In this document: piece by piece, positions 23,873 to 36,854 of the stretch
How positions within the stretch are numbered: the first letter of the stretch is position 1
How the letters are laid out: each line of letters opens with the position of its first letter
Assembly: GCA_963808545.1 (NCBI GenBank)
Contig: CAWEGB010000012.1
Coordinates: forward strand, 48,439-112,438
Reading direction: 5' to 3'
Origin: JACVRW01 sp963808545
GTDB lineage: Bacteria; Actinomycetota; Thermoleophilia; Solirubrobacterales; Thermoleophilaceae
DNA: 64,000 nt
The notes under the pieces: generated by a model
Databases searched by the model: none
The model's input: the letters and a program-made list of their open reading frames with translations, nothing else
Told to the model about the DNA's origin: nothing
Position numbers and translations under genes: made by a program

Positions 23873-25594
23873 CTAGCCGGTCACATCGTCGTCACAACGG
23901 CGCCCGCGCTGGAACAGGCGCTCTGGCGAGAAGCGCGTGGAGAGTCGCACGAAGCCCACCTCGTCCGCGATCACCCTGGTCCAGTCGCCGTCCGGCTCGA
24001 CGCAGGCGTTCGACGCATACCAGTAGGGCGTCCAGCGCACCTTGACGATGGCCTCGCCCGGGCGCTTGACGTCCAGCAGCAGTTCGTCGGACTCGAACTG
24101 CTCGAGCACGAAGTTGGCGTCTCCCTGCGGGATCACCAGCGGCGCGGCCAGCAGCACTTCGTACACACGCCAGTCGTCGGACTTCCAGCGCAGGCGCAGG
24201 TACGGGAGGCCGCGCTCGATCAGCGCGCGTTCCCCGTAGGAGCTCTTGTCCGGCTTGGCGCTCGGCAGGGCCACGTAGCGCACCGCGTTGTCGGCCAGCC
24301 AGCTCGCGTAGGTCAGCCGGTTGATGCCGCCGCGGTAGAAGATCGGGTGCAGTCCGGTGTCGAGCTGACGCAGCCAGCCGCGCGCCAGCGGCACCTCCAT
24401 GGCCACCTCGGCGCCCTCCCAGTGACTGCGCGTGAAGGGGATCTCGATCCGCCTCTGGTCGGGCAGGGTGTAGAGGAACTGGCGCAGCGGCTCGAAGTAG
24501 TCCGACTTGGCCGCCGGGTCCTCGATGTACTTGATCACGTCGCGCACTGCCGGCGACCACTGCCAGAAGGCAAGGGCGAGGAAGCCGGCGGCCAGCAGCG
24601 GGAGCACGATCCGGGGGTGGGGGAAGCGCCGCCCCCACAACGCGCAGAGCAGCACCGGGCCGCCGAACAGGGCTCCCAGGCGGACGGCGTTGCCGCCCAT
24701 CGGCGTCTCCATCACGAGGGCGAGCGTGGCGCCCAGGCCGTAGAGCAGCGCCCCCCAGCGCAGGGCGGTCTCCTCTCTCGGCAACACGATCAGGCAGGCG
24801 ATGGCGAACAGCGGGATGGGCAGGTAGGCCGAGTCCGGGAACGGCGCCCAGCCGCCTTCGGGGAAGGCCCAGGACAGAAGCAGCGGGGGAATGAACGCTC
24901 CGGCCGCGATGGCCAGGCCCTCGAGTCGCTTGGTGCGGTCGCGGCGCTCGGCTATCGCGTAGGCCACGCCCGCCATGGCCAGGAAGAGCCCGGCCACCGG
25001 GCTGCCGAGCGGGCACAGGATGGCGAGGACGATGGCCAGCGCGTAGCGGTGACGTTGGAGCGCGAGCAGCGCGGCCAGTCCGAACGCCACTCCGATCGCG
25101 AAGGGCAGCCGGGACGTGAACAGGAGGGTCGCCGTGGACGCGCCGAACCAGATCGCGCCCCAGCGCGCACGCTCGTCGCCGAAGTAGTCGCGCACCAGCG
25201 GGGCGAACAGAGCGGCGGAGCTCACAGCGGCGATGGCCATGGCCAGCGGCGGGCCGAGCAGCCAGGCCAGCGGCGGCGAGAGGATCGAGTACGCCGGCGT
25301 GTGGTGGCCGCCGTACCACTGGCCGTTCCAGATCGTGAAGCCCTCCTCGCCGAAGAGATCCGCGCGGAAAGTGTGAGCCGCGAGGTCGACGGTGCGGGGC
25401 TGCCAGATCAGGTAGGCGATGGCGAACAACGCCGCCACCGCCACCGGTGCTACGTGCCACGGATCGATGCGCCGGTACCAGGCGCGATCGTGGCCGTCCC
25501 CGCGGCGGAGGCGGGCGCCCGGCGCCTCGGTCGCGGAGCCTCGTCCGCGCGACCTGGGCGGCGCCGTTACGGCGGAGAGAGCGGCGCGCAGCAC
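23873..25594 (-). CDS. Large polytopic membrane protein, GT-C-like
   Basis: About 573 residues if GTG 25594 is the start; the frame is open further upstream across the hydrolase gene, but that part is not protein-like. About ten membrane segments (residues 40-340) such as VAPVAVAALFAIAYLIW, followed by an extracytoplasmic C-terminal domain of about 200 residues. The first loop carries FRADLFGEEGFTIWNGQWYG, an acidic segment in the position typical of GT-C glycosyltransferases. It lies between a hydrolase and the inositol-lipid operon, 11 bases before the PAP2 start. Lipid-linked sugar transfer is a reasonable guess, not shown. Confidence 0.65.
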   Translation of the reverse strand: MLRAALSAVTAPPRSRGRGSATEAPGARLRRGDGHDRAWYRRIDPWHVAPVAVAALFAIAYLIWQPRTVDLAAHTFRADLFGEEGFTIWNGQWYGGHHTPAYSILSPPLAWLLGPPLAMAIAAVSSAALFAPLVRDYFGDERARWGAIWFGASTATLLFTSRLPFAIGVAFGLAALLALQRHRYALAIVLAILCPLGSPVAGLFLAMAGVAYAIAERRDRTKRLEGLAIAAGAFIPPLLLSWAFPEGGWAPFPDSAYLPIPLFAIACLIVLPREETALRWGALLYGLGATLALVMETPMGGNAVRLGALFGGPVLLCALWGRRFPHPRIVLPLLAAGFLALAFWQWSPAVRDVIKYIEDPAAKSDYFEPLRQFLYTLPDQRRIEIPFTRSHWEGAEVAMEVPLARGWLRQLDTGLHPIFYRGGINRLTYASWLADNAVRYVALPSAKPDKSSYGERALIERGLPYLRLRWKSDDWRVYEVLLAAPLVIPQGDANFVLEQFESDELLLDVKRPGEAIVKVRWTPYWYASNACVEPDGDWTRVIADEVGFVRLSTRFSPERLFQRGRRCDDDVTG

Positions 25595-25607
25595 GGCGCG
25601 CCTGAGG

Positions 25608-26391
25608 CTAGTAGATCGGTCGGGACACGAAGTCGGCCACGCGCTCCACGAGCTCCGGGCGCTCGTACCAGGTCCAATGACCGGCGCCCTCCACGAGCTG
25701 GAGCGTGGTCTCGCCGCCGAGGGCGTCGGCGTAGCGCTGCCCGAAGCCCGCTGCGATGTAGGGATCGGCCGTGGGCCAGAGCACCAGCGCCGGCGCCCGC
25801 AGCGCGGCCAGGTTGGTCGCCCGCGCGCGCGAGCACCTCCGGCGGCGAAGCGCGGTAGAGCCGCAGGATCGCGCGCTGGGTGCCCTGGTCGAAGCACTCC
25901 CAGGCGCGGTCGGCGAGCTCGGGCGGGAGTGAACGGCGCATCGCGTAGCGCGTGGTGAAGCCCATGGTCAGCTCGCCCAGCCCCGGAGTGCGCCAGGCGC
26001 GCGCCACCCTGTGCCAGCTGAAGCCCGGCAGGAGCGGGACGCAGCTGAAGAGCACCAGGCGCTCGATGCGCTCGGGAAAGCGCTGGGCGAGGGCCAGCCC
26101 GACGCCGCCCCAGTCGTGCACCACGAGCGAGAAGCGCTCGAGCCCGACGTGCTCGGTGAACGCCTCCAGGAAACGGTCGTAGCCCTCTATCGAGTAGTCG
26201 AAGTCACCGGGCTTGTCCGAACGGCCGAAGCCGGGCAGGTCCGGCGCCACCCCGCCGATGCGGCTAAGCATCGGATCCCAGTCGAACGAGGCGGTGGGAA
26301 CGCCGTGCACGAACAGCACCGGGGCGTCCCCCGCATGGCGCCAGTGCACGCCGAGCCCCGCCACCTCCGACTGTCGCTCGGCGATCTCCAC
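25608..26391 (-). pseudogene. Alpha/beta hydrolase (haloalkane dehalogenase/epoxide hydrolase type), frameshifted
   Basis: Starts at ATG 26391. VLFVHGVPTASFDW forms the oxyanion side, VVHDWGGVGLAL carries the nucleophile Asp of dehalogenase/epoxide-hydrolase relatives, and after a frame change ALVLWPTADPYI and VEGAGHWTWYE give the acid Asp and catalytic His, ending SRPIY at 25608. The shift is near 25825 in the run GCGCGCGCGGGC. The whole span is 784 bases, one more than a multiple of three, so one extra base explains it. All catalytic residues are present once repaired (about 260 residues). Probably a sequence error; if real, the protein stops without its acid and His. Confidence 0.75.
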
Positions 26392-26420
26392 GCGCGTGTG
26401 TTCATACCATCCGGTGGCTG

Positions 26421-27086
26421 ATGGCCGACCGGCGCAGGCTCCGAACGATCCGCGATCGCCTCCGCCGCGAGTACGGCCGGCCGCTGTTGCGCCCTCACCG
26501 GCGGCCGGTGGACGAGCTGATCCTCACCGTGCTGTCCCAGAACACCAACGACCGCAATCGCGACGTCGCCTTCGGTCGCCTGCGGGAACGGCTGCCGTCG
26601 TGGGAGGCGGTGCGCTCGGCCACGGAGGCCGAGGTGGAGGAGGCGATCCGTCCCGGCGGGCTGGCGCCCACCAAGGCGGTGCGAATCAAGCAGATCCTGC
26701 ACGCCCTCGGTGACGACGACCTCGCCTGGCTCGAGACCGCTCCGCTCCACGAGGCGCGCGACCAGCTCTGCCGTCTCCCCGGCGTGGGCCGCAAGACGGC
26801 GGCCTGCGTGCTGCTGTTCGCCTACGGGCGCGCCGACCCGCCGGTGGACACGCACGTGTACCGGGTGGGGGGCCGGCTCGGGCTGTGGCGCGAGCGCGAG
26901 CCGCTCGACCAGGCTCACGATGAGCTGGCCCGTCTGGTGGGCGACGACGGGCAGGAGGCCTACGAGGCGCACATGCTGCTGATCCGGCACGGCCGGCGTA
27001 CGTGCGTGGCGCGCACTCCCCGATGCGCGGACTGTCCGCTTCGGCGCATGTGTCCCGAGGGCCGGCGGCGGCTGGCCGTGCGGTGA
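26421..27086 (+). CDS. nth: Endonuclease III (HhH-GPD DNA glycosylase)
   Basis: Base-excision repair glycosylase/AP lyase for oxidised pyrimidines, 221 residues, ATG 26421. The helix-hairpin-helix LCRLPGVGRKTAACVLLFA carries the catalytic Lys, and PPVDTHVYRVGGRLGL the catalytic Asp. A [4Fe-4S] site closes the protein: C-x6-C-x2-C-x5-C in CVARTPRCADCPLRRMC. It could be a variant of the family with other substrates, since SQNTNDRNRDVAFGRL differs a little from classic Nth. Its stop overlaps the GTG of the next gene (GTGA). Confidence 0.88.
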   Translation: MADRRRLRTIRDRLRREYGRPLLRPHRRPVDELILTVLSQNTNDRNRDVAFGRLRERLPSWEAVRSATEAEVEEAIRPGGLAPTKAVRIKQILHALGDDDLAWLETAPLHEARDQLCRLPGVGRKTAACVLLFAYGRADPPVDTHVYRVGGRLGLWREREPLDQAHDELARLVGDDGQEAYEAHMLLIRHGRRTCVARTPRCADCPLRRMCPEGRRRLAVR

Positions 27087-28363
27087 CGGTCGAGCCGCCG
27101 GGCTGGCTTCAGCCACTGCTCCTGGCGCTGCCGTTCCTCGCCGGCATCGCCGTCCTGCGCGGTCTCACCGTGGAGATCGACACCTTCCACGCATCGGACG
27201 CCCGGGTCTACCAGCTGCCCACGATCCTGCAGCTCTCCGACCGGCTCGACCTGTCCGACTACCCCTCTGCGCAGACGCCGCTCTACCACCTGCTCACGGC
27301 GGCGTGGGGGAAGCTCGTGGGCTTCGAGCTCTGGAAGCTGCGGCTGCTCAACGTCGCCTTCTCCTACGCGATGGCGCTGGCCCTCCTTCGCCTGCTGCGG
27401 CGAGCCACCCCCCTGGCCGCGTGGCCGGCCTTCGCGCTCACCCTCGTGTTCGTCCTGTCGCCGTACGTGTTCGGGGTCTCGTTCACCCTGCTCACCGACA
27501 ACCTGGCCATCCTCTTCGCCCTCATCGCCCTGGAGCGGATCCACGCTTGGTCCGGCTCGGGATCGCTGCCGGCGTTCGCGCTGGCCTGCGTCGCGATTGC
27601 CGCCGCCCTCCTCACTCGCCAGGCCTTCCTGTGGCTCGTACCGGTGGCGGCGTTCTTCGTGGTCACCGGGCCCGCCCCGGGCGCACGCAAGCTGGCCGGC
27701 GCGGCGCTCCTGGTGGCCTCGCTCGTCCCGCTGGGCGCGCTGGTGCTCGAGTGGAACGGGCTGGTTCCGCCGAGCTCCGACCCCGCGTCCTGCGGGCTGT
27801 GCGAGGACCGTCAGGGTCTGGCGCGGGACGACCTCGGCCTGCGCACGGTGGGCTTCGCGCTCGCTCTGGCGGGCGGCTACGCCCTGATGGTGTTCGGCCC
27901 GGGCGTGTGGCGGCGGCAACCCTCCGCGGCGGCCGTCCATCGGCTGGTGTGGGTCGCCGTGGCCGCGGGCGGACTGCTGCTGCTGGTCTCGCCGCTCGCC
28001 TACCGCGCGATCACGCCGCTGCAGGCGGGCGACGCGGGCTGGCTGTGGAAGCTGTCGGACAGCCTGCCGGAGCTGCTCGGGTCCTCGCTGCTGTTCTGGC
28101 TGTTGGTGCCGCTGGGCTGCGTGGCCCTCGCCCTGCTCGTGCGTCGCGCGGGGGTCTGGTCGCTGCCGGGGGTCTATCTCGCCTGCTTCCTGATCGCCGC
28201 CCTGCCGGTGCGGCTCAGCTACCAGAAGTACTTCGATCCCTTCATGCTGCTGGCGCTGGCGCTGCTGGCGCGACCGCCGGACCTGAGCCGGCGGGCCGAC
28301 TTCGTCGGGATCGCGGGGTTGTGCGTGGCCTTCGTGGCCTATGCGGTCAGCTTCGCCGGCTGA
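27083..28363 (+). CDS. Polytopic membrane protein, GT-C/ALG10-like glycosyltransferase
   Basis: A 426-residue protein from GTG 27083 in the nth stop (GTGA overlap). About eleven membrane segments are visible. The first outer loop contains VEIDTFHASDARVYQLPTIL and DLSDYPSAQTPLYHLLTAAW, reminiscent of the E-x-D-x2-FH...TPxLYY region of ALG10/GT-C lipid-linked sugar transferases. The end is rich in membrane helices (PFMLLALALLARPP). Function is a homology-style guess from these loops; the coupling to nth probably reflects compaction, not shared function. Confidence 0.65.
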   Translation: MTVEPPGWLQPLLLALPFLAGIAVLRGLTVEIDTFHASDARVYQLPTILQLSDRLDLSDYPSAQTPLYHLLTAAWGKLVGFELWKLRLLNVAFSYAMALALLRLLRRATPLAAWPAFALTLVFVLSPYVFGVSFTLLTDNLAILFALIALERIHAWSGSGSLPAFALACVAIAAALLTRQAFLWLVPVAAFFVVTGPAPGARKLAGAALLVASLVPLGALVLEWNGLVPPSSDPASCGLCEDRQGLARDDLGLRTVGFALALAGGYALMVFGPGVWRRQPSAAAVHRLVWVAVAAGGLLLLVSPLAYRAITPLQAGDAGWLWKLSDSLPELLGSSLLFWLLVPLGCVALALLVRRAGVWSLPGVYLACFLIAALPVRLSYQKYFDPFMLLALALLARPPDLSRRADFVGIAGLCVAFVAYAVSFAG

Positions 28364-28377
28364 GCGCGCCGGCCGTC

Positions 28378-28938
28378 CTAACGGATGTCCACGGCGTCGA
28401 TCACGAAGACGAGCGTCTCGTTGGGCGCGATCGCCGGCGGTGAACCCTGGGCGCCGTAGCCCAGCTCCGGCGGGATCACGAGCTTGCGGCGGCCGCCCTT
28501 CTTGATGCCGATGAGGCCCTTCTCCCAACCCTCGATCACACCGCCGGCGCCGAGCTGCACGGGGAAGGTCTGACCCGAGTCCCACGACGCGTCGAACTCC
28601 TCGCCCGTCGAGAAGCTGACGCCCACGTAGTTGACGATGACCGTGTCGCCCGCCTTCGCGCCGGGGCCGCTGCCCCTGACGATGTCCTCCTTGACGAGCT
28701 TGCGCGGGGGAGCGCCGGTGGGCTTCTCGATCACGGGCTTGGTGCTCGTGTCGGTGGGGTCCGAGCTTGTCTCGGTCGACTCGGTGGTGTCGGCGGGGGC
28801 TTCTTCCTCGCCGGTTCCGGCAGAGCCGCCGGCTGGGATCGAGTCCTCCTCCTCACCGCAGGCGGCCAGCCCGAACGCGAGGCCGAGCGCCATGAGGACG
28901 AGCAGGGCGGCGATCGGGCGGCGAGGGATGAGCGTCAT
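28378..28938 (-). CDS. FKBP-type peptidyl-prolyl isomerase lipoprotein
   Basis: Surface-anchored folding factor of 186 residues from ATG 28938. The lipoprotein signal ends in the lipobox LAAC (Cys27), followed by an acidic, Thr/Ser-rich linker (about residues 28-75). The FKBP domain follows: DTVIVNYVGVSFSTGEEFDA, FPVQLGAGGVIEGWEKGLIG, KKGGRRKLVIPPELGYGAQG and LVFVIDAVDI, with the Tyr, Phe, Val, Ile and Trp residues of the usual pocket. It is divergent from dnaK. Confidence 0.9.
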   Translation of the reverse strand: MTLIPRRPIAALLVLMALGLAFGLAACGEEEDSIPAGGSAGTGEEEAPADTTESTETSSDPTDTSTKPVIEKPTGAPPRKLVKEDIVRGSGPGAKAGDTVIVNYVGVSFSTGEEFDASWDSGQTFPVQLGAGGVIEGWEKGLIGIKKGGRRKLVIPPELGYGAQGSPPAIAPNETLVFVIDAVDIR

Positions 28939-29012
28939 TGGCGGCGGAAGCCTAATGAGTCGGTGTATCCCTGGGCGCCGCCCCCGGACATCTCGCGAAC
29001 ACGTCGCGCAAC

Positions 29013-29037
29013 ATCTGCCATACTTGCACTCAGATTT
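29013..29037 (+). promoter_or_regulatory. Shared heat-shock promoter/operator element before dnaK
   Basis: A 25-base element starting ATCTGCCATACTTGCACT and ending CAGATTT, matching the one before clpB (33188-33212) in 24 of 25 positions. It has inverted arms ATCTG/CAGAT 13 bases apart, contains ACTCA (half of the known HspR HAIR sequence), and includes CATACT as a possible -10. Likely the target of HspR encoded downstream. Confidence 0.65.
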
Positions 29038-29078
29038 CTTCGGTATGAGTCAGTAAGCGACAGAGAGAGGCAATACGG

Positions 29079-30997
<1,919 letters not shown>

Positions 30998-30998
<1 letters not shown>

Positions 30999-31579
30999 TG
31001 ATGTTCGAGACCCCTCCCGTTCCCTCTCCGGAGGAGGAGCCGGTGACCTCGCGTGACGAGTCCGGCGAGCCCTCCGGAGACGAGGAGCCCGCCAACGAGC
31101 AGGAGCAGCTGGACGCGAAGGAAGCGGCGGAGAGCGAAGACCCGTTGGATCGTGCGCAGCGCGAGCGCGACGAGTACCTCGGCCTCGCGCAGCGGGCCCA
31201 GGCCGACTTCGAGAACTACCGCAAGCGTGCCGCCCGCGAGGCTTCGGTCGCGGGCGAGCGCGCGCGCAGCGGGCTGGTGCGTGAGCTGCTGCCGGTGGTG
31301 GACAACCTGGAGCGCGCCTTGAACTCCGCCGAAGAGTCCGAACAGCACTTGGCGGCCGGCGTGCGCCTCGTCCACTCCGAGCTGATCTCCGTGCTGGAGC
31401 GCAACGGCGTGCAGCAGTTCGACCCGAGCGGCCACCGCTTCGACCCCGGCGAGCACGAGGCGCTCTCCATGCGCTCGCAGGAGGGCGCTGAGCCGGGCGT
31501 GGTCCTCGACGTGGTCGAGAAGGGCTACCGCTCCAACGGAACGGTGCTCCGTCCGGCTCGCGTGGTCGTCTCCGGGTAG
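30998..31579 (+). CDS. grpE: Nucleotide exchange factor GrpE
   Basis: Releases ADP from DnaK. Start at GTG 30998, overlapping the dnaK TAG, or ATG 31001; up to 193 residues. An acidic N-terminus is followed by a long coiled coil (QRERDEYLGLAQRAQADFEN YRKRAAREA) and the C-terminal beta domain: GVRLVHSELISVLERNGVQQ, DPSGHRFDPGEHEALSM and VVLDVVEKGYRSNGTVLRPA. All family segments are present, and the protein lies in the usual place behind dnaK. Confidence 0.95.
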
Positions 31580-31584
31580 AGCAG

Positions 31585-32691
31585 ATGGCCGCCGTCAACG
31601 ATCCGTACAAGACGCTCGGCGTCGACAAGAAGGCCTCCGACGAGGAGATCAAGAAGGCCTACCGCAAGCTCGCGCGGGAGTACCACCCGGATCGCAACAA
31701 GGGCGACGCGAACGCCGAGGAGCGCTTCAAGGAGGTGCAGGAGGCGTACTCGATCCTGTCCGACGCGGAGAAGCGCAAGGCGTACGACTCCGGCGGCGGG
31801 ATCTTCGGCGGCGGCTTCGATCCCGGCTCGTTCCGCACGGGCACTCCAACCGGGGGCTTCGGCGGCGGCTTCGGCGACATCCTCTCCGACCTGTTCGGCA
31901 ACGCCGCCGGGCGCGGAGGAGGCCGCACACCCGGGCCCGAGCGCGGCCGCGACCTGGAGACCGAGGTCCACATCTCGTTCGAGCAAGCGATGGAGGGCGC
32001 CCAGATTCCGGTGTCGGTGCCGCTGTCGGCGCCGTGTCCCACCTGCCGGGGCACCGGAGCCAAGCCCGGCACCCAGCCCACGGTCTGCTCGCTCTGCAAC
32101 GGCCGCGGCGTGGAGGCGGAGTCGCAGGGGCTGTTCTCGATCTCCCAGCCCTGTCGTCGCTGCCATGGCACCGGCACCGAGATCAAGGACCCATGCCCCA
32201 CCTGCCAGGGAAGCGGCCGCACCCGTCAGGTCAAGCGCTATCGCGTGAACATCCCGGCGGGGGTCAAGGAGGGCAGCCGCGTGCGCCTCGCCGGCAAGGG
32301 CGAGGCCGGTCCGCGCGGCGGCGACACCGGGGACCTCTATGTGATCACCCACGTGGCCGACTCACCGGTCTTCACGCGCAAGGGAGACAACCTCGAGGTG
32401 GAGGTGCCGATCACGATCCCGGAGGCGATCCGCGGCGCCACCATCGAAGTGCCGACGCTCGCCGGGAGCAAGCGCATCCGCGTTCCCCCGGGCACCAAGC
32501 ACGGCACCGTCCAGCGCCTGCGCGGCGAGGGCCCGCCCAAGCTCGGCGCCCGTGGCCGAGGCGACATCCACTACCGCCTCGCCATCGACGTCCCCAGCTC
32601 GCTCTCCAAGGAGCAGCAGGAGGTCGTGGACGAGCTGGCCACGGTGATCGACGGCAACCCGCGAGAGAGCCTGCTCTCGCAGACGGGCTAG
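31585..32691 (+). CDS. dnaJ: Chaperone DnaJ (Hsp40)
   Basis: Co-chaperone that delivers clients to DnaK and stimulates its ATPase. 368 residues, ATG 31585. The J domain (residues 6-70) includes the HPD motif in AREYHPDRNKG. A Gly/Phe-rich stretch (about 75-115, GGGFGGGFGDILSDLFG) follows. The zinc region has all four CxxCxGxG repeats: CPTCRGTG, CSLCNGRG, CRRCHGTG and CPTCQGSG. The client-binding C-terminal domain is complete. Type I DnaJ, standard operon place. Confidence 0.96.
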   Translation: MAAVNDPYKTLGVDKKASDEEIKKAYRKLAREYHPDRNKGDANAEERFKEVQEAYSILSDAEKRKAYDSGGGIFGGGFDPGSFRTGTPTGGFGGGFGDILSDLFGNAAGRGGGRTPGPERGRDLETEVHISFEQAMEGAQIPVSVPLSAPCPTCRGTGAKPGTQPTVCSLCNGRGVEAESQGLFSISQPCRRCHGTGTEIKDPCPTCQGSGRTRQVKRYRVNIPAGVKEGSRVRLAGKGEAGPRGGDTGDLYVITHVADSPVFTRKGDNLEVEVPITIPEAIRGATIEVPTLAGSKRIRVPPGTKHGTVQRLRGEGPPKLGARGRGDIHYRLAIDVPSSLSKEQQEVVDELATVIDGNPRESLLSQTG

Positions 32692-32694
32692 GCC

Positions 32695-33141
32695 GTGGCC
32701 GACTCGCCCGACAGTGCCCGAGGCGTGTACATGATCTCGGTGGCCGCCGAGCTGGCGGGCATGCATCCCCAGACCCTTCGCATCTACGAGTCGCGCGGCC
32801 TGATCACTCCCAAGCGCTCGCCCAAGAACACGCGTCTCTACTCACAGCGGGACGTCGAGCGCCTGCGCCGGATCCAGGAGCTCACGGGTGAGCTCGGCAT
32901 GAACCTCGCCGGGGTGGAGAAGGTGTTCGAGCTCGAGGCGGAGATCGAGCGGATGCGCCGGCGCATGCGCAACCTCGAGCGCCACGCCGCTCGGATCCAG
33001 CGGGAGCTGGGCAGCGAGATCGAGCGCGTGCGGCGTTCGGTCAAGCGCGAGCTCGTGGTCTACGAACCGCCCTCGCACGCGCTCATCCCTCACGACGGCG
33101 ACCGTACGGTGCGCGTGCCGATCGAGCGCCCCGCGCGCTGA
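32695..33141 (+). CDS. hspR: MerR-family heat-shock repressor HspR
   Basis: Repressor of the dnaK operon and usually clpB, working with DnaK as co-repressor. GTG 32695; 148 residues. The MerR winged helix is clear: VYMISVAAELAGMHPQTLRI, then YESRGLITPKRSPKNTRLYS and DVERLRRIQELTGELGMNLA. A coiled coil (FELEAEIERMRRRMRNLERH) and a tail ending VRVPIERPAR follow; the tail probably contacts DnaK. The near-identical elements before dnaK and clpB are the likely targets, though they differ from the classic CTTGAGT-N7-ACTCAAG. Confidence 0.92.
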   Translation: MADSPDSARGVYMISVAAELAGMHPQTLRIYESRGLITPKRSPKNTRLYSQRDVERLRRIQELTGELGMNLAGVEKVFELEAEIERMRRRMRNLERHAARIQRELGSEIERVRRSVKRELVVYEPPSHALIPHDGDRTVRVPIERPAR

Positions 33142-33187
33142 GGCGGCGCGCGCGGCGGTTCCGTTGGGGGTAGTCTTCTCCGTCACG

Positions 33188-33212
33188 ATCTGCCATACTC
33201 GCACTCAGATTT
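33188..33212 (+). promoter_or_regulatory. Shared heat-shock promoter/operator element before clpB
   Basis: The 25-base element found before dnaK (29013-29037) recurs with one change (TTGCACT becomes TCGCACT). Here it ends only 3 bases before the clpB ATG at 33216, with CATACT at 33194-33199 as a possible -10, so the clpB mRNA would have a leader of about 10 bases or less and no Shine-Dalgarno site. Confidence 0.65.
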
Positions 33213-33215
33213 TCT

Positions 33216-35768
<2,553 letters not shown>

Positions 35769-35794
35769 CGACCGGCCCAGCGCTCAGGCGATAT

Positions 35795-36490
35795 CTAGAA
35801 CAGGCGGTCCCAGGTGGTGGCCGGTGCCACCGAGGCGGCCGCCGCCGAGGACGAACGGACCGTGCGGGTGACGGTGATCGTGTACAGCGCGCGCACCTCG
35901 CGGCCCTTCTTGTAGCGCCGGAAGTTGTCGAACTGGACCGTGTACACGCCGGTGGCGGCGCCGCGCGGGAGGAAGCGCTTCCTGGTCGTCAGCCGCGAGC
36001 ACGCGCCCTTGAGCCGACCGACCTTGAAGTCGCGCTTGTAGCGGCCCTTGCGGATATGGACCCACAGGTTGCGGCCGCCGGTGAAGCCGGTGGCCTTGAT
36101 GCGCACGACCCGGCCCGGGCGTCCGCCCTTGGGCCGGACGCCCACCTCGACGGCGCTGACCTGGAGCGCCAGCGACGCGGTGAGTGCCGGGTTGGTCGTG
36201 TCGGCGGCCACGTAGGTGCTGGTCCGCACCCCACTCGGCTGGCCGAGTCGGAGCTCCCCCGTGAAGTTGCCGAGGGCGTCCGTGTTCAGGGCGCCCAGCG
36301 ACGTGCCGTTACGCGTGACCGTGGCCCCTGCCGGGATGCTTGGGGTGAAGCCGGTGCCCACGAGGTTCACGACCTCTCCGGATCGGTAGCAGTCCTTCGC
36401 GGGATCGACGGCAAGCGTCGCGGCGGACGCCGCGGCGGGCACCGCAACGGCCAGAGCGGCCGCACACGCGGCGGTGAGACAGAGCTTCAT
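35795..36490 (-). CDS. Secreted IPT/TIG-like beta-sandwich protein
   Basis: Exported protein of 231 residues; AGGAGA lies 6-7 bases before ATG 36490. The signal peptide MKLCLTAACAAALAVAVPAA ends near ASAATLAV. The mature part starts DCYRSGEVVNLVGTGFTPSI, a pattern of IPT/TIG domains (Ig-like sandwich), and repeats it as GRVVRIKATGFTGGRNLWVH. A basic middle and a Ser/Ala-rich end follow. It looks like the small secreted proteins common in Solirubrobacterales; function unknown. It is divergent from the GYD-purD operon and convergent with clpB. Confidence 0.65.
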   Translation of the reverse strand: MKLCLTAACAAALAVAVPAAASAATLAVDPAKDCYRSGEVVNLVGTGFTPSIPAGATVTRNGTSLGALNTDALGNFTGELRLGQPSGVRTSTYVAADTTNPALTASLALQVSAVEVGVRPKGGRPGRVVRIKATGFTGGRNLWVHIRKGRYKRDFKVGRLKGACSRLTTRKRFLPRGAATGVYTVQFDNFRRYKKGREVRALYTITVTRTVRSSSAAAASVAPATTWDRLF

Positions 36491-36572
36491 CGACTTCTCC
36501 TGTAGGTGGGGGCGCGAGGCCGGCAAGGCGGCTAGATTCACGCGCGACGTTGGTACCGAGGAAAGGAACACG

Positions 36573-36854
36573 TTGCCGACCTATGTGATGCTGTCCACCC
36601 TCACGCCGGAAGGCGTACAGACTCTCAAGAGCAATCCCCAGCGGATTCGTGAGGTAAACAAGGAGATCGAGCAGCTTGGCGTGACCGTCACCGCCCAGTG
36701 GGCCGTGCTCGGGCAGTACGACTTCGTGAACATCGTCGAGGCGCCCGACGAGAAGACCGTCGCGAGAGTGTCGATGGAGCTCGGTTCGCGGGGGACGGCA
36801 CACTACGAGACGCTCACGGCCATACCCGTGGACGACTTCATCTCGGCGCTTTGA
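36573..36854 (+). CDS. GYD-domain protein upstream of purD
   Basis: A 93-residue ferredoxin-like fold protein from TTG 36573, preceded by GAAAGGAA. LPTYVMLSTLTPEGVQTLKS, the signature GQYDFVNIVEAPDEKTVARV and SRGTAHYETLTAIPVDDFIS match the GYD family, small oligomeric proteins of unknown function. Its TGA overlaps the TTG start of purD (TTGA), so it is translated with the purine operon. TAGATT at 36533-36538 is a possible -10. A link to purine metabolism is suggested only by coupling. Confidence 0.8.
   Translation: MPTYVMLSTLTPEGVQTLKSNPQRIREVNKEIEQLGVTVTAQWAVLGQYDFVNIVEAPDEKTVARVSMELGSRGTAHYETLTAIPVDDFISAL

Noticed and set aside
25815..25835. Phase-variable switching at the GCGCGCGC run of the hydrolase gene
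   Set aside because: The repeat is short, and similar one-base shifts occur in unrelated genes here, so a sequencing or assembly indel is simpler.
28939..29078. CIRCE element (HrcA site) before dnaK
   Set aside because: No TTAGCACTC-N9-GAGTGCTAA-like repeat is present; the operon carries hspR, not hrcA.
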